This document shows, one piece after another, positions 43,813 through 54,807 of a stretch of DNA of 64,000 nt; positions within the stretch are counted from its first letter, which is position 1, and the number at the start of each line of letters is the position of its first letter. Below the pieces are notes generated by a model. That model saw only the letters and a list, made by a program, of their open reading frames with translations, made no database searches and was not told the origin of the DNA. The stretch is from Kalmusia sp. IMI 367209 (lineage: Eukaryota > Ascomycota > Dothideomycetes > Pleosporales > Didymosphaeriaceae), in NCBI GenBank assembly GCA_027946365.1, contig JAPEUQ010000021.1, forward strand, positions 186,001 to 250,000. The letters run 5' to 3'. Both the position numbers and the translations under genes were made by a program.

Positions 43813-45148
43813 ATGCTTAAAATGACTTCCAACATCACTTGTGTAGGTGTCGTTTATATAGACACCATTTTAGGGTCAGTGGAATGCTCAAAGTCAAAAC
43901 ATTACACTGCAGCAAGCATGACATCATATCAATTGAACAAAGCCATCAGCCATCAAGCGATTTTCTACCCACACAATTTTGCCACAGCTGTCTAGAATAA
44001 TCCATCTCATGATCAGCACTAACAACTCTACAGTGTACCTAGGTATCCAAATGAAGACGAGAAACTTCGCGCGGCAAGCCATTCCCGTCGGCGGGGCGGA
44101 AATTGCGCCAATACACTGGAGGTCCTCACGCAGCTCATACACTTGAATGACGAGTCTATTACAAGTCCACAACTACATCTTCACTTGATCTCTGTGTTAC
44201 CTGCGAAAGATTCTGTCGATGTCCAATTCATTCGCAACTCGCTCCCCAATGTTAAGATTGACGATGGGTGCATATTTCGGGAGGACCAGGAGAGCGCGGC
44301 CTCGAGCTATATTATTCAAGCAATAGAGAACAATAGTCGGACGATTGTGAGTCATGTCCCGCTGACGGAGATGACGACGCAAGAATTTACGAGTAGGGCC
44401 TCTACGATAAGTGGAGGGGGCGAGGCGAGAAGAGACTGGTATCACTTCGAAGGGCGAATACCTGACGTCACTGGAGAATCCGTAAGGTGGCTCCGCGAGA
44501 ATCTTCCCTCAACTAGGGTCAGCGTTGAGTGTGAGAAGCCGGAAAGGAAGTATATGGAGCTTGTTTCGAGAGACGCGGACGTGGTATTTTTCTCGAAGCT
44601 CTGGGCTCAGGTAAGCTTATATCTAAAATATGATATATTATGTCCTAGAACTACGATTTGTTACGAGTGGTGTGAGAGAACGCACGTTTTGGCCACTTCC
44701 GGCAACCAAACTTAGTAACATTGTTTAGGCGAATTCATACAATGACCCTCGAGAATTCTTGAATGCACAGCTCGCAATGATGAAGCCGGAGTAATTATGA
44801 ATCATTCCCAAGATTAGCTGGTCGGACAAAGAAACCTAATGAGTGTCTAGTGCAATCATCGTCTGTACATGGGGCGCCTCAGGAGCGACGTGCGTGCGGA
44901 TTCATTCACAAAGGGACAAAGAGAATGAATGGGCAAGTGTACAAGCTTGGAAACCAACTAGCGGTCATGTGAGGGTCGTGGACACGATCGGTGCCGGAGA
45001 TACATTCATCGCCGGGTTTCTGTATGCTTTAAACTATCATGAGGATTGGTCACTCGAGGAGAAGTTGAAGTTTGCGAACGAATTAGCTGGTCGGAAAGTA
45101 TTACAAGATGGCTTTGGTAGATTGGCAGAGAGTATGCGGCTCTCGTAA
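43813..45148 (+). CDS. PfkB-family sugar kinase (ketohexokinase-like)
   Basis: Exons 43813-43874, 44034-44610, 44729-44790 and 44851-45148 join in phase to 332 residues; an ATG at 43822 is an alternative start. The N-terminus TCVGVVYIDTILGVPRYPNEDEKLRA, RRRGGNCANTLEVL (PfkB signature 1) and DTIGAGDTFIAGFLYALN (signature 2 with the catalytic Asp and the anion hole) are all present. The order and length fit ketohexokinase/ribokinase-like enzymes that phosphorylate a sugar with ATP in the cytosol. The substrate is not determined. The first intron (159 bp) is longer than usual here. Confidence 0.85.
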
Positions 45149-45731
45149 AACATGTAAATTCAGTTCACAATGTTAGATCAACATGCATAAGGTATACATT
45201 GTGCTCTAAGACGGGCTGAAGTGCTTTGAAGTTGCAAATATTATGGAAAACGATTTTTTTAAGTTAAAATTTATAGCATGATGAACTGTACCCTGGACTA
45301 ATTGGTCACCTGACTCTCCATTGACGTTTTGACCGCAGACCCTACTAACTTTGTGGTTTTACATCGATCGAAAGCATTTGTTGTCAAAGCAGGAAGAAAT
45401 ATACGCCATGTATATATCACGTGATGAAGTCACTCACTTGATCATCCAGGTATGAATCTTTTTAAGCATGACCTTAAGTTGGAACTATTCATTGTTATGT
45501 GCAAGAAATATCAATCAGATTGTCCTACACAGTACGGTGTGCTATTACGACAGTTGTGATTTATGAGGGATAGCGGGGCGCGGGGAGCCGGAGCACGACA
45601 GCAAAATAGGGAACACAGCCCCTCTCCATGACCTGCACCCACAGCTTGACAGGCTCTGACGTCAACACCATCATCTCATTCTTGGGGTTGATAGCTTCGA
45701 CGTTCAAGATGCTCGTATACATTTTCCACAC
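45149..45731. other. intergenic, 583 bp
   Basis: No gene is supported. Holds the 3' flank of the kinase and the promoter of the amidohydrolase, including a G/C-rich patch around 45570-45620. Confidence 0.5.
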
Positions 45732-47024
45732 ATGAAGCTCCCATATATCCTTTTCAAAACATTCACACCAACAATGGCTTCCTTCCCCTTATGCTCAGAT
45801 CGTATCAAAGCCAACGCATTACGCGACAATATTGATCTTTCTATTCTTCCCTTCCACCAAATCGCCCTAGACGATATCTCTTCTCTTTCCGTAAACCGCA
45901 GCAATTCGCAATTTCCATCTTTCACCAACGCAACACGAATAGATACGCATACACATCCCGTACCCTCGTGGTTTCGTACTCTTCAGCCTCTCTCTGCAGG
46001 TCGGGAAACACCTTCTTGGGACCCCCTCTCACACCTCAAATTTATGTCTCAGCATTCAATCGCCCACTCCATCCTATGTGTGTCGACTCCACAGGCAAAC
46101 GCTTTCCCTTGCGACAGAGCGAAGACGGTAGCGCTAGCGAGGTTGCTGAATGAGTTTACTGCAGAGCTAGTGAACGTATATCCCGAACGATTTAGCTGGC
46201 TGGCCGTTACGCCGTTGCCGTATGTTCAGGATGCCTTGAGTGAGGTGCGGTACGCGGTTGAAGAGCTAGGTGCCGCAGGGGTAGGGATTTTGACCAATCA
46301 TGAAGGGCTGTATCCTGGAGAGGAGGCGTTCGATGTACTGTGGATGTACTTACAGAGGCGGGCAGAGAAGACGAATGGAAAGGAGATTGTGTTCGTTCAT
46401 CCACACGACCCCGTGATTCGACTGGAAGATGGACGACTAGTCAGCTCAAAGCCATGTAAGCTATGATGATTATACCAGAAATTGGCGCCAACGAACTCAC
46501 TCTGCTCAGCACCTCTTCGCTCCGGCCTCGGTGAGTTCTATTTCGAAACCGCACGGGCAATATCTAGCATTACAGCGAATCGCACAATCATCAAATTTCC
46601 AAATATCCACTGGCGTGTATCTCATGGTGCAGGCGCATTTCCCGATATCTCAGATCGCTTTTTGCTTGGCTTCCCAAGAGACGCGGAAGAGGCGCGTAAG
46701 ATCTACGCGACACGGTTCTGGTACGATAGCGCGGGACCTGTTTATCCGAGACAAATCAAAGGGTTGCTCGCGCATGATGTGCCTGTCTCACAGCTAGTGT
46801 TTGGAACGGTGAGTCGGCTATATTACACTCTCCCCAACGTTGTCCGTTAGGAAAACGGAAAGTGTCGGCGTTAGCTGATACATTTCTAGGATTATCCGTA
46901 TGGTATTGGCTTTTGGGACGTGGGAGCAAATATTGATGGGCTTGCTAACGCTGAGTTTCTCTCAATGGAAGAGAAAGAAAATGTGTTCTTCGGGAATGCA
47001 AAGACATTGTGGCAACATATATAG
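45732..47024 (+). CDS. Amidohydrolase-2 / ACMSD-type metal-dependent hydrolase or decarboxylase
   Basis: Exons 45732-46455, 46510-46808 and 46890-47024 join in phase to 385 residues. The start may instead be the ATG at 45774 (MASFPL), which drops 14 residues. RIDTHTHPVPSWF supplies the HxH metal ligands, VFVHPHDP a third His block, VSHGAGAFP a fourth, and VFGTDYPYG the conserved Asp near the C-terminus. This is the pattern of the ACMSD/gamma-resorcylate decarboxylase branch of amidohydrolase-2 (PF04909), which decarboxylates or hydrolyses aromatic acids. It follows the PfkB kinase in the same direction, though with a spacer of about 580 bp there is no sign of joint transcription. Confidence 0.85.
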
Positions 47025-47992
47025 GGACGATATCTCACATTCCAGATAAGCTAGTCGCCTGACATTTCAGACGTTTCTAAACATTACCTTAAGCATGCTG
47101 TAGGCTGTTCCAATTTGCCATCCTTCCCGCATGCCTTTCAGTATTTCCACAGCTTGCTCCCAAGCATCTCTTTGACCTTACATGTCCAACATGCTGCCCT
47201 TTATCAACGGCGCCATTTCGTACCAAGCCTGCAGTAGTCGCTTCTCACCCGCCTCTACAGCACCCACTAAGAGATATTGCGGTGCATCAACACGGTTAAA
47301 TACTCTCTATGAAAAATGAGATCCTGTTGATTTGAAGCTTCAACTTCGAGGGCCATCAAAATATCACTGGTTCCTGTGGATTGTGGTACACAAAGCCATT
47401 GTGGTTCTGGCAAAATGTAAGAAACTCCAGAAAGATCCTGCCGACAAGACTATCATCGAGATCGATGCGCTTAGATAGTCGACTCTGATACTACTGGTAA
47501 GCTTTATCATAAACATTATTCAAATCCAGTTGCTCTTAACTTATGGGTCCTTACATCTCCTTGTTACTATCTTTTTATATACATTTTCTATAATATCTTG
47601 GGGGAGGCGAAAATATTGTTTATTTTTCTTTGTACTGTGTGCTCAGACACTTTCTTTCTCAAAAAAGAAAAAAAGAAAAGTAATACTAGAATAAGTGCAT
47701 TTTTTGACTTGAGTAGAGTGGAGAATTTGCTATATCAATCCTACGTATGCTCGTCTTACAAACAGGGTACAGAAATTTTCGTTTCAAGAACCAGTAGTGA
47801 CCTCGTTATTATTTAGAGACTGTAGTTGGAAATGGAATAACATGGTACTTCTAGATTGTCTGTCTCAATAAGAACACCCTGCTGCCTCCTAGCAAAGGCT
47901 TCAAAAGGGCTGAATTTTGGAATAGTGCTGTTCTCCTGGAGATCCTACAGTCACCCTCTTGATCGTCCCACTCAGCGTTTCCAGAGATCATA
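47025..47992. other. intergenic, 968 bp, AT-rich
   Basis: Convergent 3' flanks. No gene is supported. A purine-rich A/G low-complexity run lies near 47658-47685. Confidence 0.5.
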
Positions 47993-50230
47993 CTAATTTT
48001 TCTTATTGGCACAGACACTTTCTTTCAAATCTTCACTCTCTTTCCTTTCAACGTTCACCCCCTCAATGAATGCCTCAAATTGCCTTTGAAACAAGTCATG
48101 CTCCGTCTCTCCATATTTCGCCTCGAACTTATAATTCTCACTGTCAATCAACTTCTTTTTCCAAGCATCGTCCAATACGCCGAGCTCTCCGTACGGTTCG
48201 TAAGCTAAAAATCGTCTCCACATCGTCACGGTTCTCTTCGCAACCTCCTTATCAACAGCAAACCATTCTCCATGCACGGTTCTACATCCCTTTGTTATAC
48301 CAGCACTCTTACAGTCCATCCTTCTCCGATAATTGTTCAACTGCGCATGACACACTTGCTCGATTCTTCGAAGCAGATCCATGCGTATAGTGTTTGGATC
48401 CGATGAATAAATGGCCGTGATGTCGGTGATGCCGCATCTAGCCCTTAGCGTGTCCATGCGCTTGATGACGTCGGTTGATATGCCGATTTTGACCCATTGC
48501 TCGCCTCTGGAGCTAGCGGGTGGGAAGGAGGAGAAGAATTCGGGCGCTTCCAAGACATATATGGTGCCGCGTCGCTCTTCGGTGATGTTTTTCTGAAGGA
48601 GCTTGCTGATATTCGCTGCAATCACGGTTGTTAGGAGCGGGCGGTAAACGCAGGGCTTTGGAGTGATATTCTTCCCATGTGGAGAGATATCTCTACCAGC
48701 GTGCTTGTCGGAAGGCGTCCTAGGAGCAGACTGCTTCGCAGAAATAGACGGTGAATCTACATCGACAAGCTTGGTAGAGGCTTTTAGAGATTCCGACGAG
48801 CCATTCGCCCGAGGCGTTGGACTTCCGGCCGCAGTGTGATTTTTGTCATGCCCCAGTGCCATTGAAGATCGTTCTTGAGATACCGAAGTCGCTTGGTGGC
48901 GGCGAAGATCATGGCTAATCGTAGGAACTTTCATGGCGAGAGGTTCAGAGGAGGACGACTCGAATACTGATGTCAAGGTAGCCTGCTTTTCACTACTCTC
49001 CGCAGTCCTCGTGCTGTTAACTTCCCGGGGCGTTCCAGTATCATCCAGTTTCTCTGGCATTGGGCCAGCTTCCAAGCGCTCGAATATTGTCTGGCTGGAC
49101 TTAATCACTGGAAATCGTGGTTCCTGTCTGCTAGCATCATGATTCCACTTCCAAAATGGGTTCTCTTCGAGGCGCGTCGGGTCATCTTGATGTACAGAAG
49201 AGAATAGGTCATCTATAGTAGCTTTTTTGGGCTTGGTCTCCAAGGATTCTGTTTGAGGAGGAAAAGGTGGAGTATCAGGAGATGGCTCCTTCTTCAAAGC
49301 AAGCGCGGAAAGATTCTCGGCGATTTCGTCTACAGGAAGCTTTGTGACGGGGTCGAAATTCACTTGAGCAGTTCGAGGACGACTTGGAGAGTCACTACTC
49401 AGCGCCGGCAGGAAGTCTTTTGTTGTAGGGACATGATCCGGCGTCTCAGTATCTTGGGAGGGAGCCTCCTCCGCCTTGCTCACTTTGGACTCTGCATTGA
49501 AGTCTGATTTTGCTTGTGCTACTCGCGGTCGACTTGGAGAGTCACTACTCAGCGCCGGCAGGAAGTCTTTTGTTGCAGGGACATGATCCGGCGTCTCGGT
49601 ATCTAGGGAGGGAGTCTTCTCCGCCTTGCTCACTTTGGACTCTGCATTGAAGTCTGATTTCGCGTGTGCTACTCGCGGTCGACTTGGGGTGCTATTGTCT
49701 GGATCGAGGCTTGGATCGTGTTTTGAGGAAGGGGAGCTGCTATCTCGAAGAGCGTTCAGAAATCTTTTGTTTACGTCGACAGGTTCAGACTTGATCTGTT
49801 TAGGCCGACCCGGGCGAGCTCGTTGCGGTGTGGATGGCAAATCGATACCACGGCCACTATTACGGAGGGCGTTCCAAACATCGCTTCGCAACTCAATGGT
49901 CGCACCTTTCCAAAGCATCTCAAAGTGGCGCTTATAGACTTGATGGTTATCTTCTTTCTGGAGGAGGTCGTGGCTTTGGCAAAAAAAGGTCCTGACGATG
50001 CCAATGAAGTCTTCGCTCTGAATTTGATCTATCCCCCTCCTAAGATTTTCGGATGCAGCGCCGAATCTCCTTGGATGATCTTCTTGATAATTCCTGCAAT
50101 CATAGGAACATGTTCTCCCATTGCGATAACGATAAAAACAATCTATGCGCTCCTCCGCGATGTTGCTAAGTAAGTAATCTCTAAACTTAGGCAAGTCAGA
50201 GTAGCGCTCAAATCCCGACGTAGATGGCAT
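47993..50230 (-). CDS. T5orf172/MUG113-type DNA-binding domain protein
   Basis: One long frame of 745 residues from the ATG at 50230 (MPSTSGFERYSD). The N-terminus PKFRDYLLSNIAEERIDC followed by YRNGRTCSYDCRNY is typical of fungal members. The middle (residues 150-520) is disordered, Ser/Pro/Lys-rich, and contains a duplicated 50-residue block. The C-terminal domain, residues about 560-680, has RGTIYVLEAPEF, WVKIGISTDVIKRMDTL, RRIEQVCHAQLNNYRR and HGEWFAVDKE, the T5orf172 domain that resembles a GIY-YIG nuclease core. The family is widely expanded in filamentous ascomycetes and its role is unknown. A frame upstream (50251-50469) could not be joined in phase, so it is left out. Confidence 0.82.
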   Translation of the reverse strand: MPSTSGFERYSDLPKFRDYLLSNIAEERIDCFYRYRNGRTCSYDCRNYQEDHPRRFGAASENLRRGIDQIQSEDFIGIVRTFFCQSHDLLQKEDNHQVYKRHFEMLWKGATIELRSDVWNALRNSGRGIDLPSTPQRARPGRPKQIKSEPVDVNKRFLNALRDSSSPSSKHDPSLDPDNSTPSRPRVAHAKSDFNAESKVSKAEKTPSLDTETPDHVPATKDFLPALSSDSPSRPRVAQAKSDFNAESKVSKAEEAPSQDTETPDHVPTTKDFLPALSSDSPSRPRTAQVNFDPVTKLPVDEIAENLSALALKKEPSPDTPPFPPQTESLETKPKKATIDDLFSSVHQDDPTRLEENPFWKWNHDASRQEPRFPVIKSSQTIFERLEAGPMPEKLDDTGTPREVNSTRTAESSEKQATLTSVFESSSSEPLAMKVPTISHDLRRHQATSVSQERSSMALGHDKNHTAAGSPTPRANGSSESLKASTKLVDVDSPSISAKQSAPRTPSDKHAGRDISPHGKNITPKPCVYRPLLTTVIAANISKLLQKNITEERRGTIYVLEAPEFFSSFPPASSRGEQWVKIGISTDVIKRMDTLRARCGITDITAIYSSDPNTIRMDLLRRIEQVCHAQLNNYRRRMDCKSAGITKGCRTVHGEWFAVDKEVAKRTVTMWRRFLAYEPYGELGVLDDAWKKKLIDSENYKFEAKYGETEHDLFQRQFEAFIEGVNVERKESEDLKESVCANKKN
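49381..49680. repeat. 150-bp tandem duplication in the T5orf172 gene
   Basis: Units 49381-49530 and 49531-49680 are nearly identical, starting with GACTTGGAGAGTCACTACTC. They encode two in-frame 50-residue blocks (RPRVA, KSDFNAESKVSKAE, TETPDHVP, TKDFLPALSSDSPS). A third, diverged start follows at 49681. Few differences indicate a recent event. Confidence 0.92.
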
Positions 50231-51376
50231 TGGTAAAGAAATGCAGCGCGTCAATTGTTTGAATGAAATTTGAGTAGGAAACTAAGGTCAGTTCTGGTGA
50301 ACATAGGAATTGGCTCGATCATACCATCATTCCTAAAGTCATAACACGGCAGACGGAACAGCTCCGTGGGCGGTATATGCAGGGGAAGGGTCTCATTACA
50401 TCCAAACAGCAGGTGATAGTCATCGGCAATCAATTTATTGGTGTAATCATCCTGGCGACAATAACACATTTCTTGACGTCTAACTTAATCGGATATCGAA
50501 GGGACCCAGCAGTATGTACCATTGCGGCACAGCAAACAGACACACCAATCATCGCCCCAGCCACACCTCCATCACAAGGATGCATCCGAAGCTTTCCCCT
50601 TAAAATGGGGCCAAACGAACCGCACCTGCAGATGTCATCTCGCATTTCAGATACTATTGTAATTCGAAGGGAAAGTACGGCTCCCCGACTATCATCCATA
50701 TGTGACAAAGCCTGGGATTGAACTGAAGGAAAGACTGAGTAGTATGTAGTGATCAGTCGACCCATCATGAAACAATTTGCGCTTGGGACCGGACACTCTT
50801 CGTAAACCGCATCTTCCTTTCATGATAATTCGATACCGCGCCATGCACAGGCGTACAGAGTATCAATCCAGGGGTTCTAAGCGCAGAGAGGTGTCCAAGA
50901 AGTACATCACAACGAGCAAGGTAAACAAAGCACATACCCCTTCAAGTCTAACCTGGAAAAGGCTAAATGGTACGTAGCAAAAATTGTCGATTGTTACCTT
51001 GCTTTACATCCAGGGTATATGGATTCAAGATTAAGTAGTCGGGCAGGACATTCCATAGCGGCGACCATGTGTCCAGCAAGATGCCCTCGATGAAAGAAAG
51101 CTGTAGTCGATTGCGGCCGGCGAGATCAAGAAAGTATTGCTGTGCTGCGAGCCATATGTGTAAGTAAGAGTTGCTCCTATGTGCGAGCGGTCGTTGTTCA
51201 GTTACGGGGATGAGCTAGTGCCGCTGTAAGAGCAGTTTAACTGGCTCGTAGGCCGATGGGGCTGCCCCGCTCAACGTCACCTACAAAGAGGTTTAAGCTC
51301 TCCATATGCATCACTGCTGTTCAATGTTCGAACCCGCATGCTCAACACATTACGGAGACACACGATCTGAGCCGCC
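50231..51376. other. intergenic, 1.15 kb
   Basis: Divergent promoters of the T5orf172 and fructosamine-kinase genes. Minus-strand frames at 50251-50469 and 50430-50768 lack recognisable content and do not splice in phase to the T5orf172 gene. Confidence 0.45.
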
Positions 51377-52415
51377 ATGAAGCTTGATCCCGCCGTTGTC
51401 GACCTTCTGCGCCTTGATCCCGAGAACACATCCGTTTCCTCTGCTGGCGGGGGCGGGTGCAGCTCGGCATCTACCTCAAAGATTACGTCTAAGCTCCGCG
51501 ATGGCACGGAAAAATGCTTCTTCATGAAGACTGGGCGGGGTAAAGACGCTGAGATCATGTTTGAAGGTATGGTCTCTCGTTGCGTCGCGTAGAACTCTAT
51601 TGATTATCGCGACAGGCGAACACGCATCGCTCAACGCCATCCACGATGTCGTGCCCTCGCTATGCCCCCAGTCGTACGGTCACGGCCGGTTTGTCTCCCA
51701 ATCATCGACCTCATTTCTCGTCACAGACTTTCTCAATCTCACGTCGCGTGCCACTTCAAAGTCCTCGGCACCCTCATTGGCGGCGAAGCTTGCGAAACTA
51801 CACACGACGCCCGCACCTGTTCCCGAGGGCTACGATAAACCCATGTTCGGTTTTCCGGTCATTACATGCTGTGGTGATACGCCTCAAGATAACAGTTTCG
51901 AGAGCTCATGGGCAGACTTTTACGCAAATAACCGCCTTCGCTTCATCTTGCAGCGCGCAGAGAAGTCGAACAGCGTGGACAAGGAATTGCATAACCTGGT
52001 CGAGGCGACCGCGTCGAAAGTTGTGCCCCGACTCCTTGGCGGCGAGCATCTCAACCATGGTAATGGCATCACCCCCGTGGTCGTGCACGGCGATTTGTGG
52101 AGTGGAAACGCAAGCGTAGGCACCATCGGCAACAAAGGCGGAGATGCTGAGGATGTCATATACGACTCGAGCGCGTGCTATGCGCACAACGAGTTCGAGC
52201 TGGGCATAATGAAAATGTTTGGTGGGTTTGGTGGTAGTTTCCTGAAGGAATATCACGAACTTTGCCCGAAGACCGAACCAGTAGACGAGTATGAGGACCG
52301 CGTGAACTTGTATGAGCTGTATCACCACCTCAACCACTATGCGTTGTTCGGCGGTGGTTATCGCTCTGGCGCTGTGAGTATCATGAAGAACTTGGTACGA
52401 AAATACGGCGAATAG
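51377..52415 (+). CDS. Fructosamine/ketosamine-3-kinase family protein
   Basis: Exons 51377-51566 and 51616-52415 join in phase to 329 residues. The kinase-like N-lobe has GTEKCFFMKTGRGKDAEIMFEGEHASLNAI, where the Lys and Glu match the ATP-binding pair of PF03881. FLVTDFLNL is the hinge, LAKLHTTP follows, and the catalytic loop reads VVHGDLWSGNA with Asp and Asn intact. The metal-binding position appears as VIYDSSACYAHNEFELGIMKMFGG, which matches the family's DP/DS-YGHREXDL pattern. It should phosphorylate glycated amines or proteins and so start their deglycation in the cytosol. Confidence 0.9.
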
Positions 52416-53275
52416 GCAGCTAAAGAATGGAGCCAAAGCTTGGAGACGCTTCGGGCCCACCGACGCATTTCCATCGAAGAAGTCGCCAAATTTATAACCT
52501 GGTACGCCTGCGCCCCATCTCAGACGGCTAAACTCGGCCTCCCAAGGATGCGACACTACGAAATAACTTCAGGACTACTGGCATGGCCAGGATGTTGATT
52601 GCTACCACAACAGCTGGACCATGTGTACAATTGCGACCTCGTTCGGCCTCCACACCACAAGACTTTGTTATCTCGACGCATCTTCCGTGTACTAGATGCC
52701 ACTTGCGCATGAACGTTTACACAAGCCTCGTGGTCGGTGGAACCCTGTGCGTCGTCTTCGCGTGATGCGACGCCGACTGGGATGCTGTAGCTGCCCGATC
52801 CGGCAACCCAAAACGCTGACATCTCCAGGCGCACCAATAGCGCGTCTCAGCACCATCTACAACGGTCAACGCCGCTAAACCATGACCCTGAATTTATTTC
52901 CCATGCTCCAGGCGCGTGCTTGTTGTTTTCGACGCCGTCCTCAAAGTGTCGTCTGGTCTCAGAGCTTTATCCAAGATTGGTCTTCCGAATCTTCGACGCT
53001 TCAGCACCACTCGCCCAGTACGCTCGGCCTCTCGGGCGAGTATTCCAACCATCGGGCCTTGAAACCCATACCTCAGTCTTCGCCCTTGTCATCTAACACT
53101 ACCCAGCTGCCATCCCACTGATCGCATGCCATGTCCTATACCTCAGGGTTCTCAGGCTGTTTTGCTCATGCGACGTTTCGACATGGTCCACCATGATGTA
53201 TATCAAGACGCTTCCCTCGTCGCAGCCATATCGAGGATACGCAGTATTAGCTTAATGATAATTGAATAGTCCAGC
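52416..53275. other. intergenic, 860 bp
   Basis: GC-rich for a spacer, but frames are short and overlap in conflicting directions. No gene is supported. The last 100 bp hold the promoter of the neprosin gene. Confidence 0.45.
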
Positions 53276-54512
53276 ATGAAGTCGCACTATTTTTACTTTG
53301 TCGTTTTACCAGGTCTCTGTACCGCCGCTCCCCTCGCTGACAGCGGCTATATCTCTCCTTACAAAGTCCACACCACTTCCGGCCCTGATGGTTCCATTGT
53401 TGATTGGGTGCCTCTGAACGATCAGGTTGACGACGATGAGGTCTCTTCCGCCCCTCCGCTTCCCGAGATAGTATCGACTTTTGCTTCCAACCAATCTACT
53501 TTGATGCCGGAGCCCATCAATGCTGTCGAACATCAAGGACCAAACGGTACTGTGCCCATTCTTCGACAATATGGACGGTTACCAGATGTCAAGTCACCAC
53601 CGCAGACGATAGATCCAGAGTATGCCCAACAAATACACATAGGCAAGCGCGCAGTCGGAGACCACTGGTACGCTTCGTCTGCACAGAACGTTGCGAACCA
53701 CGGCGGTTCGGCAACCTATTCGCTGTACAAAGCATTCACAGAATCCGGTGCAGACTTCTCCCTACTCCAGAGCGCAGTCATCCGATACAACGTCAAGAAC
53801 CCTCTGTACAACGACCCCAGCCGTCTTGCAATGCAGACCGTTGAGGCAGGATGGTACGTCGCACCCTCATCTCCAAACCACACCAACTAACATGACATGA
53901 ACAGGATCAACTACCCCAACCAAGTCTCCGCCCCCGCACCTTTTCATCTACTACACCACCAACGGCTACACCACCAGCGCCAACAACCAAGGCGGCTGGA
54001 ATCGCGACGTAACCGGCTGGGTCCAAGTCGACTCTTCCATTTACCCCGGCGTATCCTTCTCGCCGCTCTCTACCCGCGGTGGCTCCCAATACGATATCAA
54101 GATCCAATGGCTGCTCTACAAGGGCAACTGGTGGCTCTTCGTGCTCGACCGCTGGATCGGATACTACCCTGCGTCCCTCTTCGGCGCCAACACCGACGCC
54201 TCCAAGTCGTTGCAAGTAGGCGCCGACGCCATCAACTACTACGGCGAGATCTACGACAGCCACCAGAGTTTGACCAAGACGGATATGGGGAGTGGTTCGT
54301 TTCCCGACAAGGGCTTTGGCCAGAGCGCGTATATTCGCAATATGGTGTATACGGACACGAACGACAGCGATCAGAAGTATGATGGGAGCAGAGGGCTTGT
54401 GGTGAGCGATACGAATCGGTATAGGCTGAGTGCAGACTGGGCTGGAAGTAGCAGCTGGGGGAGTTATATGTATCTTGGGGGACCAGGGGCCGGGGGTAAC
54501 ATTGGGAGTTAG
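53276..54512 (+). CDS. Secreted neprosin-type prolyl endopeptidase, one frameshift
   Basis: Exon 53276-53853 joins 53905-54512 over a 51-bp intron. Residues 1-18 form a signal peptide (HYFYFVVLPGLCTAAPLA), followed by a propeptide-like region and a basic GKRAVGDHW site near residue 130. The neprosin domain (PF03080) has GGSATYSLYKAF, VEAGW with candidate catalytic E190, INYPNQVS, HLFIYYTTNGYT, GGWNRDVTGWVQVD, WWLFVLDRWIGYYP and YYGEIYD with candidate E307. The frame changes within the five-C run 53931-53935, where one C too many separates VSAP from HLF. It is either a recent mutation or a sequencing overcall. All other family blocks are intact up to the stop at 54512. Confidence 0.82.
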
Positions 54513-54807
54513 AGCAGTGGGGTGGATGTGTTTGTATTTAATGATTAGAGGGGATTTTGTACATATCTGGGAGGATGGGAGTTGTATATACTTGGACTGG
54601 CTGGATTCGATACCATGGGATAGACTAGCGACGGATTTAATGACTATTTCATCTGATTACTTGACCCTAAATGCGTGGAGATTACTCAGTGATAACAATG
54701 AAATTCTTGATGCAAATGCCTACTTTCAATTGTGACATAATGTCGTATTATGTAGACTCTCATGCCCTTTTTCTATAACCATGCATTCCTCTCCACCATT
54801 TTCTCTC

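Noticed and set aside
50251..50768. Minus-strand frames as upstream exons of the T5orf172 gene
   Set aside because: No GT-AG pair joins them in the right phase, and the ATG at 50230 already gives the family N-terminus.
51906..52556. 216-codon frame on the minus strand
   Set aside because: It overlaps the well-supported fructosamine-kinase gene and has no domain content, so it is a shadow frame.
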